In this document: positions 1-14,000 of the stretch, one piece after another
Numbering within the stretch: the stretch's first letter is position 1
Layout: the number at the start of each line of letters is the position of its first letter
DNA from: Megaustenia siamemsis
Lineage: Eukaryota; Mollusca; Gastropoda; Stylommatophora; Ariophantidae
Length of the DNA stretch: 64,000 bases
Direction of reading: 5' to 3'
Assembly: GCA_032433765.1 (NCBI GenBank)
Contig: JAVIAB010000073.1
Coordinates: 61,154,552 to 61,218,551, forward strand
Translations under genes and position numbers: made by a program
Notes under the pieces: model-generated
Told to the model about the DNA's origin: nothing
The model's database searches: none
Seen by the model: only the letters and a program-made list of their open reading frames with translations

Positions 1-397
1 TTGATGCTATATTCTGCGAAGTCGAGACCTGTACATTCCTTGATGCTATATTCTGCGAAGTCGAGACCTGTACATTCCTTGATGCTATATTTTGCGAAGT
101 CGAGACCTGTACATTCCTTGATGCTATATTCTGCGAAGTCGAGACCTGTACATTCCTTGATGCTATATTCTGCGAAGTCGAGACCTGTACATTCCTTGAT
201 GCTATATTTTGCGAAGTCGAGACCTGTACATTCCTTGATGCTATATTCTGCGAAGTCGAGACCTGTACATTCCTTGATGCTATATTTTGCGAAGTCGAGA
301 CCTGTACATTCCTTGATGCTATTCTGCGAAGTCGAGACCTGTACATTCCTTGATGCTATTCTGCGAAGTCGAGACCTGTACATTCCTTGATGCTATT
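1..397. repeat. 39-bp minisatellite (about 10 units)
   Basis: Tandem copies of a 39-bp unit containing TTGATGCTATATTCTGCGAA and GTCGAGACCTGTACATTCC. The last two or three units have lost two bases (37 bp). The array runs off the left edge, so its true length is unknown. Because 39 is a multiple of three the plus strand stays open for 129 codons as a 13-residue repeat. That frame has no start context or non-repeat extension and I treat it as non-coding. Confidence 0.97.
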
Positions 398-1104
398 ATT
401 CCAACCTCCGTCTCTATCTAACCCCTCCTTCTTCCTCCTTTCCCAGATCGTTGCAGAATGGTCTTTGGCAGGTCAGATGATCAAAATAAGTGGCAAAGTC
501 ATTTCATTAAAAATAAAAATTTATTTGATAACTTCCGGTCGATATGGTGGTTAGGTGGCAAGAACCGTTAAAGGCTGTGTCTGAATAATGCTCCTTGTTG
601 CAGTTTCCTCATATTTCAAGTCCGACATACTGCCGGAGCTACAGAGTTAAGTGTTCTGTGCACACTGTGAGCTGTGCATTTCATCCGTTTTGATCGTGTT
701 TCGATATTCTAATTACTTACGATGAATGATGACTTACGATGATATCGTATGACGGGGAACAGATGGCTGCGTTCACTTTCTGTGCGGTTTCACCTTATGT
801 CTTTTGGCGTGGGCTGAGACTGCTATTATGGGGACTGCAGCTACCTTTCTTTGTTTGGGAGATGACATATTAATTCCGATGATTCCATTGGCACGGGCGG
901 TTGAGCAATTATGGATTTTAATTCGTTTGCAGTCATACTGGGACCTTCAATAACCATAACCATAACCATTACCAGTCAAAAGATCATCATGTACTCCAAT
1001 TGCATGTTCATGATAATATAGGTATGCTATAATGCAGAAGCGAGGTGCAGCTCAGGCAAGAGTTTGGATAAGTCAAACATATTCTACATAACACAATTTT
1101 AACA
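398..1104. other. Unique sequence, no gene seen
   Basis: Ordinary mixed-composition sequence between the first array and the LINE remnant. It has a tiny CCATAA repeat (about four copies near 948-975) but no long open frame, recognisable element or convincing splice-site pair. Confidence 0.6.
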
Positions 1105-1189
1105 ATGGAATCTTCCTTTTCTTCTTCCTTTGCTTCTTCCTTTTCTTCTTCCTTTGCTTCTTCCTTTTCTTCTTCCTTTTTTATTTTCT
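1105..1189. repeat. Pyrimidine-rich 24-bp minisatellite at a LINE tail
   Basis: About three copies of a 24-bp TTCTTCC/TTTGC unit. On the minus strand it reads GAAGAA/GGAAGAAGC and follows directly after the 3' end of the minus-strand LINE at 1190-1765. The related plus-strand LINE ends near 53050 in a short AAGAAGA tract, so this is best read as the LINE's own simple 3' tail, expanded. Confidence 0.8.
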
Positions 1190-1765
1190 ATTCAACTTCG
1201 AGGGAAGATATAATTTCTTGCTTTTTTTTTTTTTGCTCTTTTGTTGACCTCAGCTGCTGTTATGTATCCTTGTGTTCCTATTTAATCCATTTGTTTTCGT
1301 GGTTGACCTTTGTGCCTGGTGTTCTCGCAACGTTTGTTAAAGGCTCGCTGTGTTGTGTTTAGTCTTTTTTGTCATATCACGTGGTCAAACCATTTTATCT
1401 GTTGTTTGCTTATGTATTCTATGGAGGGGATTGTTCCTAACGTCGTCTCAGTTTTTCATTTCTGATCTTATCCCTCTAGCAGTTTCCTGTCATTCGTCTA
1501 ACACATTTAATCTCGGTATTGATTGTTTTTCTTATTGTTCTTGAGTCTAGAGTCCAGGTCTGGCATTTGTAGCACAACGTTGGGATGAAGATTATGTTGT
1601 TTTGTCCGTTTTGCCAATAATGTCATTTTCTTATTGGATAGAAGTGGTGATGGTTGTCCGATGATTTGATAAACTCTGTTGCATTTTGAGTCTATTTCTG
1701 CTATTTGTGAATTGTCATTTGTCACTATATTTCTTAGGTATTTAAACAAAATTTAAAAATTACAT
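1190..1765 (-). pseudogene. LINE ORF2 C-terminal remnant (family A)
   Basis: Decayed 3' end of a non-LTR retrotransposon, read on the minus strand. The first part (about 1749 down to 1510) translates to FKYLRNIVTNDNSQ, then a match to the NDNSQ-EIDS-CN and SPLLSNK segments of the LINE at 52450-52700. The next part (about 1510 down to 1190) aligns at DNA level with 52720-53040, including the stretch AACAGATAAAATGGTTTG and the following GHV-like region. Stops and frameshifts break the frame repeatedly. The segment corresponds to the region after the reverse transcriptase active site, so the copy is strongly 5'-truncated, as is usual for LINEs. Clade is uncertain; the body of family A (KAPGID, FADD, CESW-type motifs) looks RTE/BovB-like. 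Not functional. Confidence 0.82.
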
Positions 1766-2049
1766 TATTATTATGTTTTATTACAATATTATGATGCTGC
1801 CAAATGGAAATAGTTGTTCTCCTCTTTGTCCATGGTACTATAAGTATCTTTCTGTGCCAATTGCATTTGCAAGTATTGATACATTTTTAACAGGTCTCTT
1901 GATATTCAACTTTTCACATTTACATGTTGTGTCTGGAAAATTATAGACTCTTAGAAACCAAAAGTTTGATTACTGTATCACTTCCTTCTCATATATTTGA
2001 TGATTGTATACCATGACTAGGATGGCTCGTCAAAAAAAATAATTGGACG

Positions 2050-5000
2050 AAATGCGGTCAAGTGTGAGAGAGAATGAGATGGAGAAGATTAACATAGAGA
2101 CGGTCGATTGTGAGAGGAGATGGAAAAGGCTAACATAGAGACGGGCAAAGGAGAGAGAATGAAAAGGAAAAGGTCAACAAAGAAACGGACAAAGGTGAGA
2201 GAATGAGAAGGTTAATATAGAGACGGACAAGAGTGAGAGAATGAGAAGGTTAATATAGAGACGGACAAAAGTGAGAGAATGAGAAGGTTAATATAGAGAC
2301 GGACAAGAGTGAGAGAATGAGAAGGTTAATATAGAGACGGACAAGAGTGAGAGAATGAGAAGGTTAATATAGAGACGGACAAGAGTGAGAGAATGAGAAG
2401 GTTAATATAGAGACGGACAAATGTGAGATAATGAGAAGGAGAAGGTTAACAAAGAGTCGTCAATTGTGAGAGGAGATGGAGAAGGCTAACATATAGACGG
2501 AGAAGGGTGAGAGAATTAAAAGGAAAAGGTTAACATAGAGACGGACAAAGGTGAGAGAATGAGAAGGTTAATGTAGAGACGGACAAAAGTGAGAGAATGA
2601 GAAGGTTAATATAGAGACGGACAAAGGTGAGAGAATGAGAAGGTTAATGTAGAGACGGACAAAGGTGAGAGAATGAGAAGGTTAATGTAGAGACGGACAA
2701 ATGTGAGAGAATGAGAAGGTTAATATAGAGACGGACAAAGGTGAGAGAATGAAAAGGAAAAGGTTAACATAGTGACGGACAAAGGTGAGAGAATGAGAAG
2801 GTTAATATAGAGACGGACAAAGGTGAGAGAATGAGAAGGTTAATATAGAAACGGACAAGAGTGAGAGAATGAAAATGAAAAGGTTAACATAGTGACGGAC
2901 AAAGGTGAGAGAATGAGAAGGTTAATATAGAGACGGACAAAGGTGAGAGAATGAGAAGGTTAATATAGAGACGGACAAAGGTGAGAGAATGAGAAGGTTA
3001 ATATAGAGACGGACAAAGGTGAGAGAATGAGAAGGTTAATATAGAGACGGACAAAGGTGAGAGAATGAGAAGGTTAATATAGAGACGGACAAAGGTGAGA
3101 GAATGAGAAGGTTAATATAGAGACGGACAAAGGTGAGAGAATGAGAAGGTTAATATAGAGACGGACAAAGGTGAGAGAATGAAAAGGAAAAGGTTAACAT
3201 AGTGACGGACAAAGGTGAGAGAATGAGAAGGTTAATATAGAGACGGACAAAGGTGAGAGAATGAGAAGGTTAATATAGAGACGGTCGATTGTGAGAGGAG
3301 ATGGAAAAGGCTAACATAAAGACGGGCAAAGGAGAGAGAATGAAAAGGAAAAGGTCAACAAAGAAACGGACAAAAGTGAGAGAATGAGAAGGTTAATATA
3401 GAGACGGACAAGAGTGAGAGAATGAGAAGGTTAATATAGAGACGGACAAGAGTGAGAGAATGAGAAGGTTAATATAGAGACGGACAAGAGTGAGAGAATG
3501 AGAAGGTTAATATAGAGACGGACAAGAGTGAGAGAATGAGAAGGTTAATATAGAGACGGACAAGAGTGAGAGAATGAGAAGGTTAATATAGAGACGGACA
3601 AATGTGAGATAATGAGAAGGAGAAGGTTAACAAAGAGTCGTCAATTGTGAGAGGAGATGGAGAAGGCTAACATATAGACGGAGAAAGGTGAGAGAATTAA
3701 AAGGAAAAGGTTAACATAGAGACGGACAAAGGTGAGAGAATGAGAAGGTTAATGTAGAGACGGACAAAGGTGAGAGAATGAGAAGGTTAATATAGAGACG
3801 GACAAGAGTGAGAGAATGAGAAGGTTAATATAGAGACGGACAAGAGTGAGAGAATGAGAAGGTTAATATAGAGACGGACAAGAGTGAGAGAATGAGAAGG
3901 TTAATATAGAGACGGACAAATGTGAGATAATGAGAAGGAGAAAGTTAACAAAGAGTCGTCAATTGTGAGAGGAGATGGAGAAGGCTAACATATAGACGGA
4001 GAAAGGTGAGAGAATTAAAATGAAAAGGTTAACATAGAGACGGACAAAGGTGAGAGCATGAGAAGGTTAATGTAGAGACGGACAAAGGTGAGAGAATGAG
4101 AAGGTTAATATAGAGACGGACAAAGGTGAGAGAATGAGAAGGTTAATGTAGAGACGGACAAAGGTGAGAGAATGAGAAGGTTAAAGTAGAGACGGACAAA
4201 TGTGAGAGAATGAGAAGGTTAATATAGAGATGGACAAAGGTTAGAGAATGAAAAGGAAAAGGTTAACATAGTGACGGACAAAGGTGAGAGAATGAGAAGG
4301 TTAATATAGAGACGGACAAAGGTGAGAGAATGAGAAGGTTAATATAGAAACGGACAAGAGTGAGAGAATGAAAATGAAATGGATAACATAGTGACGGACA
4401 AAGGTGAGAGAATGAGAAGGTTAATATAGAGACGGACAAAGGTGAGAGAATGAGAAGGTTAATATAGAGACGGACAAAGGTGAGAGAATGAGAAGGTTAA
4501 TATAGAGACGGACAAAGGTGAGAGAATGAGAAGGTTAATATAGAGACGGACAAAGGTGAGAGAATGAGAAGGTTAATATAGAGACGGACAAAGGTGAGAG
4601 AATGAGAAGGTTAATATAGAGACGGACAAAGGTGAGAGAATGAGAAGGTTAATATAGAGACGGACAAAGGTGAGAGAATGAAAATCAAAAGGTTAACATA
4701 GTGACAGACAAAGGTGAGAGAATGAGAAGGTTAATATAGAGACGGACAAAGGTGAGAGAATGAGAAGGTTAATATAGAGACGGACAAAGGTGAGAGAATG
4801 ATAAGGTTAATGTAGAGACGGACAAATGTGAGAGAATGAGTAGGTTAATATAGAGACGGACAAAGGTGAGAGAATGAGAAGGTTAATATAGAGACGGACA
4901 AAGGTGAGAGAATGAAAAGGAAAAGGTTAACATAGTGACGGACAAAGGTGAGAGAATGAGAAGGTTAATGTACAGACGGACAAAGGTGAGAGAATGAGAA

Positions 5001-8000
5001 GGTTAATATAGAGACGGACAAAGGTGAGAGAATGAGAAGGTTAATGTAGAGATGGGCAAAGGTGAGAGAATGAGAAGGTTAATATAGAGACGGACAAAGG
5101 TGAGAGAATGAGAAGGTTAATGTAGAGACGGACAAAGGTGAGAGAATGAGAAGGTTAATATAGAGACGGACAAAGGTGAGAGAATGAGAAGGTTAATATA
5201 GAGACGGATAAAGGTGAGAGAATGAAAAGGAAAAGTTAACATAGTGATGGACAAAGGTGAGAGAATGAGAAGGTTAATATAGAGACGGACAAAGGTGAAA
5301 GAATGAGAAGGTTAATATAGAGACGGACAAAGGTGAGAGAATGAGAAGGTTAATGTAGAGACGGACAAAGGTGAGAGAATGAAAAGGAAAAGGTTAACAT
5401 AGTGACGGACAAAGGTGAGAGAATGAGAAGGTTAATATAGAGACGGACAAAGGTGAGAGAATGAGAATGTTAATATAGAGACGGACAAAGGTGAGAGAAT
5501 GAGAAGGTTAATGTAGAGACGGACAAAGGTGAGAGAATGGGAAGGTTAATGTAGAGACGGACAAATGTGAGAGAATGAGAAGGTTAATGTAGAGACGGAC
5601 AAAGGTGAGAGAATGAGAAGGTTAATATAGAGACGGACAAAGGTGAGAGAATGAAAAGGAAAATGTCAACATAGTGACGGACAAAGGTGAGAGAATGAGA
5701 AGGTTAATATAGAGACGGGCAAAGGTAAGAGAATGAGACGGTTAATGTTGAGACGGACAAAGGTGAGAGAATGAGAAGGTTAATGTAGAGACGGACAAAG
5801 GTAAGAGAATGAGAAGGTTAATATAGAGACGGACAAAGGTGAGAGAATGAGAAGGTTAATATAGAGACGGACAAAGGTGAGAGAATGAGAAGGTTAATAT
5901 AGAGACGGACAAAGGTGAGAGAATGAGAAGGTTAACATAGAGACGGTCAAAGGTGAGGGAATGAGAAGGTTAACATAGAGACGGACAAAGCTGAGAGAAT
6001 GAGAAGGTTAATATAGAGACTGACAAAGGTGAGAGAAAGAGAAGGTTAACATAAAGGCGGACAAATGTGAGAGAATGAGAAGGTTAACATAGAGACGGAC
6101 AAAGGTGAGAGAATGAGAAGGTTAACATAGAGACGGACAAAGGTGACAAAATGAGAAGGTTAACATAGAGACGGACAAAGGTGAGAGAATGAGAAGGTTA
6201 ACATGGAGACGGACAAAGGTGAGAGAATGTGAAGGTTAACATAGAGACTGACAAAGGTGAGAGAATGAGAAGGTTAACATAGAGACGGACAAAGGTGAGA
6301 GAATGAGAAGGTTAATATAGAGACGGACAAAGGTGAGAGAATGAGACGGAGAAGGCTAACATAGAGACGAACAAAGGTGAAAGAATGAGACGGAGAAGGC
6401 TAACATAGAGACGGACAAAGGTGAAAGAATGAAAAGGAAAAGGTCAACAAAGAAACGGACAAAGGTGAGAGAATGAGAAGGTTAATATAGAGACGGACAA
6501 AGGTGAGAGAATGAAAATGAAAAGGTCAACAAAGAAATGGACAAAAGTGAGAGAATGAGAAGGTTAATATAAAGACGGACAAAGGTGAGAGAATGAGAAG
6601 GTTAATATAGAGACGGACAAAGGTGAGAGAATGAGAAGGTTAATATAAAGACGGACAAAGGTGAGAGAATGAGATGGAGAAGGTTAACATACAGACGGAC
6701 AAAAGTGAGAGAATGAGAAGGTTAATATAGAGACGGACAAAGGCGAGAGAATGAAAATGAAAAGGTTAACATACAGACGGACAAAAGTGAGAGAATGAGA
6801 AGGTTAATATAGAGACGGACAAAGGCGAGAGAATGAAAATGAAAAGGTTAACATACAGACGAACAAAAGTGAGAGAATGAGAAGGTTAATATAAAGACGG
6901 ACAAAGGTGAGAGAATGAGAAGGTTAATATAGAGACGGACAAAGGAGAGACAATGAAAATGAAAAGGTTAACATACAGACGGACAAAGGTGAGATAATGA
7001 AAATGAAAAGGTTAACATACAGACGGACAAAGGTGAGAGAATGAGAAGGTTAATATAGAGACGGACAAAGGCGAGAGAATGAAAATGAAAAGGTTAACAT
7101 ACAGATGGACAAAGGTGAGAGAATGAGAAAGTATATATAGAGACGGACAAAGGTGAGAGAATGAGAAGGTTATTATATAGAGACGGACAAAGGTGAGAGA
7201 ATGAAAAGGAAAAGTTAACATAGTGATGGACAAAGGTGAGAGAATGAGAAGGTTAATATAGAGACGGACAAAGGTGAGAGAATGAGAAGGTTAATATAGA
7301 GACGGACAAAGGTGAGAGAATGAGAAGGTTAATGTAGAGACGGACAAAGGTGAGAGAATGAAAAGGAAAAGGTTAACATAGTGACGGACAAAGGTGAGAG
7401 AATGAGAAGGTTAATACAGAGACGGACAAAGGTGAGAGAATGAGAAAGTTAATATAGAGACGGACAAAGGTGAGAGAATGAAAAGGAAAAGTTAACATAG
7501 TGATGGACAAAGGTGAGAGAATGAGAAGGTTAATATAGAGACGGACAAAGGTGAGAGAATGAGAAGGTTATTATATAGAGACGGACAAAGGTGAGAGAAT
7601 GAAAAGGAAAAGTTAACATAGTGATGGACAAAGGTGAGAGAATGAGAAGGTTAATATAGAGACGGACAAAGGTGAGAGAATGAGAAGGTTAATGTAGAGA
7701 CGGACAAAGGTGAGAGAATGAGAAGGTTAATATAGAGACGGACAAAGGTGAGAGAATGAGAAGGTTAATGTAGAGACGGACAAAGGTGAGAGAATGAAAA
7801 GGAAAAGGTTAACATAGTGACGGACAAAGGTGAGAGAATGAGAAGGTTAATACAGAGACGGACAAAGGTGAGAGAATGAGAAAGTTAATATAGAGACGGA
7901 CAAAGGTGAGAGAATGAGAAGGTTAATATAGAGACGGACAAAGGTGAGAGAATGAGACGGAGAAGGCTAACATAGAGACGAACAAAGGTGAAAGAATGAG

Positions 8001-11000
8001 ACGGAGAAGGCTAACATAGAGACGGACAAAGGTGAGAGAATGAAAAGGAAAAGGTTAACAAAGAAACGGACAAAGGTGAGAGAATGAGAAGGTTATTATA
8101 GAGACGGACAAAGGTGAGAGAATGAAAATGAAAAGGTCAACAAAGAAACGGACAAAAGTGAGAGAATGAGAAGGTAATTATAAAGACGGACAAAGGTGAG
8201 AGAATGAGATGGAGAAGGTTAACACACAGACGGACAAAAGTGAGAGAATGAGAAGGTTAATATAAAGACGGACAAAGGTGAGAGAATGAGATGGAGAAGG
8301 TTAACATACAGACGGACAAAAGTGAGAGAATGAGAAGGTTAATATAGAGACGGACAAAGGCGAGAGAATGAAAATGAAAAGGTTAACATACAGACGGACA
8401 AAAGTGAGAGAATGAGAAGGTTAATACAGAGACGGACAAAGGCGAGAGAATGAAAATGAAAAGGTTAACATACAGACGAACAAAAGTGAGAGAATGAGAA
8501 GGTTAATATAAAGACGGACAAAGGTGAGAGAATGAGAAGGTTAATATAGAGACGGACAAAGGCGAGACAATGAAAATGAAAAGGTTAACATACCGACGGA
8601 CAAAGGTGAGAGAATGAGAAGGTTAATATAGAGACGGACAAAGGCGAGAGAATGAAAATGAAAAGGTTAACAAACAGACGGACAAAGGTGAGAGAATGAG
8701 AAGGTTAATATAGAGACGGACAAAGGCGAGAGAATGAAAATGAAAAGGTTAACATACAGACGGACAAAGGTGAGAGAATGAGAAAGTATATATAGAGACG
8801 GACAAAGGTGAGAGAATGAGAAGGTTATTATAGAGAGACGGACAAAGGTGAGAGAATGAAAAGGAAAAGTTAACATAGTGATGGACAAAGGTGAGAGAAT
8901 GAGAAGGTTAATATAGAGACGGACAAAGGTGAGAGAATGAGAAGGTTAATGTAGAGACGGACAAAGGTGAGAGAATGAAAAGGAAAAGGTTAACATAGTG
9001 ACGGACAAAGGTGAGAGAATGAGTAGGTTAATATAGAGACGTACAAAGGTGAGAGAATGAGAAAGTTAATATAGAGACGGATAAAGGTGAGAGAATGAGA
9101 AGGTTAATATAGAGACGGACAAAGGTGAGATAATGAGACGGAGAAGGCTAACATAGAGACGAACAAAGGTGAAAGAATGAGACGGAGAAGGCTAACATAG
9201 AGACGGACAAAGGTGAGAGAATGAAAAGGAAAAGGTCAACAAAGAAACGGACAAAGGTGAGAGAATGAGAAGGTTAATATAGAGACGGACAAAGGAGAGA
9301 GAATGAAAATGAAAAGGTCAACAAAGAAACGGACAAAAGTGAGAGAATGAGAAGGTTAATATAAAGACGGACAAAGGTGAGAGAATGGGATGGGGAAGGT
9401 TAACATACAGACGGCGGACAAAAGTGAGAGAATGAGAAGGTTAATATAGAGACGGACAAAGGCGAGAGAATGAAAATGAAAAGGTTAACATACAGACGGA
9501 CAAAAGTGAGAGAATGAGAAGGTTAATATAGAGACGGACAAAGGCGAGAGAATGAAAATGAAAAGGTTAACATACAGACGAACAAAAGTGAGAGAATGAG
9601 AAGGTTAATATAAAGACGGACAAAGGTGAGAGAATGAGAAGGTTAATATAGAGACGGACAAAGGCGAGACAATGAAAATGAAAAGGTTAACATACAGACG
9701 GACAAAGGTGAGAGAATGAGAAGGTTAATATAGAGACGGACAAAGGCGAGAGAATGAAAATGAAAAGGTTAACATACAGACGGACAAAGTTGAGAGAATG
9801 AGAAGGTTAATATAGAGACGGACAAAGGCGAGAGAATGAAAATGAAAAGGTTAACATACAGACGGACAAAGGTGAGAGAATGAGAAAGTATATATAGAGA
9901 CGGACAAAGGTGAGAGAATGAGAAGGTTATTATATAGAGACGGACAAAGGTGAGAGAATGAAAAGGAAAAGTTAACATAGTGATGGACAAAGGTGAGAGA
10001 ATGAGAAGGTTAATATAGAGACGGACAAAGGTGAGAGAATGAGAAGGTTAATGTAGAGACGGACAAAGGTGAGAGAATGAGAAGGTTAATATAGAGACGG
10101 ACAAAGGTGAGAGAATGAGAAGGTTAATGTAGAGACGGGCAAAGGTGAGAGAATGAAAAGGAAAAGGTTAACATAGTGACGGACAAAGGTGAGAGAATGA
10201 GAAGGTTAATATAGAGACGGACAAAGGTGAGAGAATTAGAAAGTTAATATAGAGACGGACAAAGGTGAGAGAATGAGAAGGTTAATGTAGAGACGGACAA
10301 AGGTGAGAGAATGAGAAGGTTAATGTAGAGACGGACAAATGTGAGAGAAAGAGAAGGTTAATGTAGAGACGGACAAAGGTGAGAGAATGAGAAGGTTAAT
10401 ATAGAGACGGACAAAGGTGAGAGAATGAAAAGGAAAATGTTAACATAGTGACGGACAAAGGTGAGAGAATGAGAAGGTTAATATAGAGACGGACAAATGT
10501 GAGAGAATGAGAAGGTTAATGTTGAGACGGACAAAGGTGAGAGAATGAGAAGGTTAATGTAGAGACGAACAAAGGTGAGAGAATGAGAAGGTTAATATAG
10601 AGACGGACAAGAGTGAGAGAATGAGAAGGTTAATATAGAGACGGACAAAGGAGTGAGAATGAGAAGGTTAATATAGAGACGGACAAAGGTGAGAGAATGA
10701 GAAGGTTAACATAGAGACGGTCAAAGGTGAGGGAATGAGAAGGTTAACATAGAGACGGACAAAGGCGAGAGAATGAAAATGAAAAGGTTAACATACAGAC
10801 GGACAAAGGTGAGAGAATGAGAAAGTATATATAGAAACGGACAAAGGTGAGAGAATGAGAAGGTTATTATATAGAGACGGACAAAGGTGAGAGAATGAAA
10901 AGGAAAAGTTAACATAGTGATGGACAAAGGTGAGAGAATGAGAAGGTTAATGTAGAGACGGACAAATGTGAGAGAATGAGAAGATTAATATAGAGACGGA

Positions 11001-14000
11001 CAAAGGTGAGAGAATGAGAAGGTTAACATAGAGACGGACAAAGGTGAGAGAATGAGAAGGTTAACATGGAGACGGACAAAGGTGAGAGAATGTGAAGGTT
11101 AACATAGAGACTGACAAAGGTGAGAGAATGAGAAGGTTAACATAGAGACGGACAAAGGTGAGAGAATGAGAAGGTTAATATAGAGACGGACAAAGGTGAG
11201 AGAATGAGACGGAGAAGGCTAACATAGAGACGAACAAAGGTGAAAGAATGAGACGGAGAAGGCTAACATAGAGACGGACAAAGGTGAAAGAATGAAAAGG
11301 AAAAGGTCAACAAAGAAACGGACAAAGGTGAGAGAATGAGAAGGTTAATATAGAGACGGACAAAGGTGAGAGAATGAAAATGAAAAGGTCAACAAAGAAA
11401 TGGACAAAAGTGAGAGAATGAGAAGGTTAATATAAAGACGGACAAAGGTGAGAGAATGAGAAGGTTAATATAGAGACGGACAAAGGTGAGAGAATGAGAA
11501 GGTTAATATAAAGACGGACAAAGGTGAGAGAATGAGATGGAGAAGGTTAACATACAGACGGACAAAAGTGAGATAATGAAAATGAAAAGGTTAACATACA
11601 GACGGACAAAGGTGAGAGAATGAGAAGGTTAATATAGAGACGGACAAAGGCGAGAGAATGAAAATGAAAAGGTTAACATACAGACGGACAAAGGTGAGAG
11701 AATGAGAAAGTATATATAGAGACGGACAAAGGTGAAAGAATGAGAAGGTTATTATATAGAGACGGACAAAGGTGAGAGAATGAAAAGGAAAAGTTAACAT
11801 AGTGATGGACAAAGGTGAGAGAATGAGAAGGTTAATATAGAGACGGACAAAGGTGAGAGAATGAGAAGGTTAATGTAGAGACGGACAAAGGTGAGAGAAT
11901 GAGAAGGTTAATATAGAGACGGACAAAGGTGAGAGAATGAGAAGGTTAATGTAGAGACGGACAAAGGTGAGAGAATGAAAAGGAAAAGGTTAACATAGTG
12001 ACGGACAAAGGTGAGAGAATGAGAAGGTTAATACAGAGACGGACAAAGGTGAGAGAATGAGAAAGTTAATATAGAGACGGACAAAGGTGAGAGAATGAGA
12101 AGGTTAATATAGAGACGGACAAAGGTGAGAGAATGAGACGGAGAAGGCTAACATAGAGACGAACAAAGGTGAAAGAATGAGACGGAGAAGGCTAACATAG
12201 AGACGGACAAAGGTGAGAGAATGAAAAGGAAAAGGTCAACAAAGAAGCGGACAAAGGTGACAGAATGAGAAGGTTATTATAGAGACGGACAAAGGTGAGA
12301 GAATGAAAATGAAAAGGTCAACAAAGAAACGGACAAAAGTGAGAGAATGAGAAGGTTAATATAAAGACGGACAAAGGTGAGAGAATGAGGTGGAGAAGGT
12401 TAACATACAGACGGACAAAAGTGAGAGAATGAGAAGGTTAATATAAAGACGGACAAAGGTGAGAGAATGAGATGGGGAAGGTTAACATACAGACGGACAA
12501 AAGTGAGAGAATGAGAAGGTTAATATAGAGACGGACAAAGGCGAGAGAATGAAAATGAAAAGGTTAACATACAGACGGACAAAAGTGAGAGAATGAGAAG
12601 GTTAATATAGAGACGGACAAAGGCGAGAGAATGAAAATGAAAAGGTTAACATACAGACGAACAAAAGTGAGAGAATGAGAAGGTTAATATAAAGACGGAC
12701 AAAGGTGAGAGAATGAGAAGGTTAATATAGAGACGGACAAAGGCGAGACAATGAAAATGAAAAGGTTAACATACAGACGGACAAAGGTGAGAGAATGAGA
12801 AGGTTAATATAGAGACGGACAAAGGCGAGAGAATGAAAATGAAAAGGTTAACATACAGACGGACAAAGGTGAGAGAATGAGAAGGTTAATATAGAGACGG
12901 ACAAAGGCGAGAGAATGAAAATGAAAAGGTTAACATACAGACGGACAAAGGTGAGAGAATGAGAAAGTATATATAGAGACGGACAAAGGTGAGAGAATGA
13001 GAAGGTTATTATATAGAGACGGACAAAGGTGAGAGAATGAAAAGGAAAAGTTAACATAGTGATGGACAAAGGTGAGAGAATGAGAAGGTTAATATAGAGA
13101 CGGACAAAGGTGAGAGAATGAGAAGGTTAATGTAGAGACGGACAAAGGTGAGAGAATGAGAAGGTTAATATAGAGACGGACAAAGGTGAGAGAATGAGAA
13201 GGTTAATGTAGAGACGGGCAAAGGTGAGAGAATGAAAAGGAAAAGGTTAACATAGTCACGGACAAAGGTGAGAGAATGAGAAGGTTAATATAGAGACGGA
13301 CAAAGGTGAGAGAATTAGAAAGTTAATATAGAGACGGACAAAGGTGAGAGAATGAGAAGGTTAATGTAGAGACGGACAAAGGTGAGAGAATGAGAAGGTT
13401 AATGTAGAGACGGACAAATGTGAGAGAAAGAGAAGGTTAATGTAGAGACGGACAAAGGTGAGAGAATGAGAAGGTTAATATAGAGACGGACAAAGGTGAG
13501 AGAATGAAAAGGAAAATGTTAACATAGTGACGGACAAAGGTGAGAGAATGAGAAGGTTAATATAGAGACGGACAAATGTGAGAGAATGAGAAGGTTAATG
13601 TTGAGACGGACAAAGGTGAGAGAATGAGAAGGTTAATGTAGAGACGAACAAAGGTGAGAGAATGAGAAGGTTAATATAGAGACGGACAAGAGTGAGAGAA
13701 TGAGAAGGTTAATATAGAGACGGACAAAGGTGAGAGAATGAGAAGGTTAATATAGAGACGGACAAAGGTGAGAGAATGAGAAGGTTAACATAGAGACGGT
13801 CAAAGGTGAGGGAATGAGAAGGTTAACATAGAGACGGACAAAGGCGAGAGAATGAAAATGAAAAGGTTAACATACAGACGGACAAAGGTGAGAGAATGAG
13901 AAAGTATATATAGAGACGGACAAAGGTGAGAGAATGAGAAGGTTATTATATAGAGACGGACAAAGGTGAGAGAATGAAAAGGAAAAGTTAACATAGTGAT

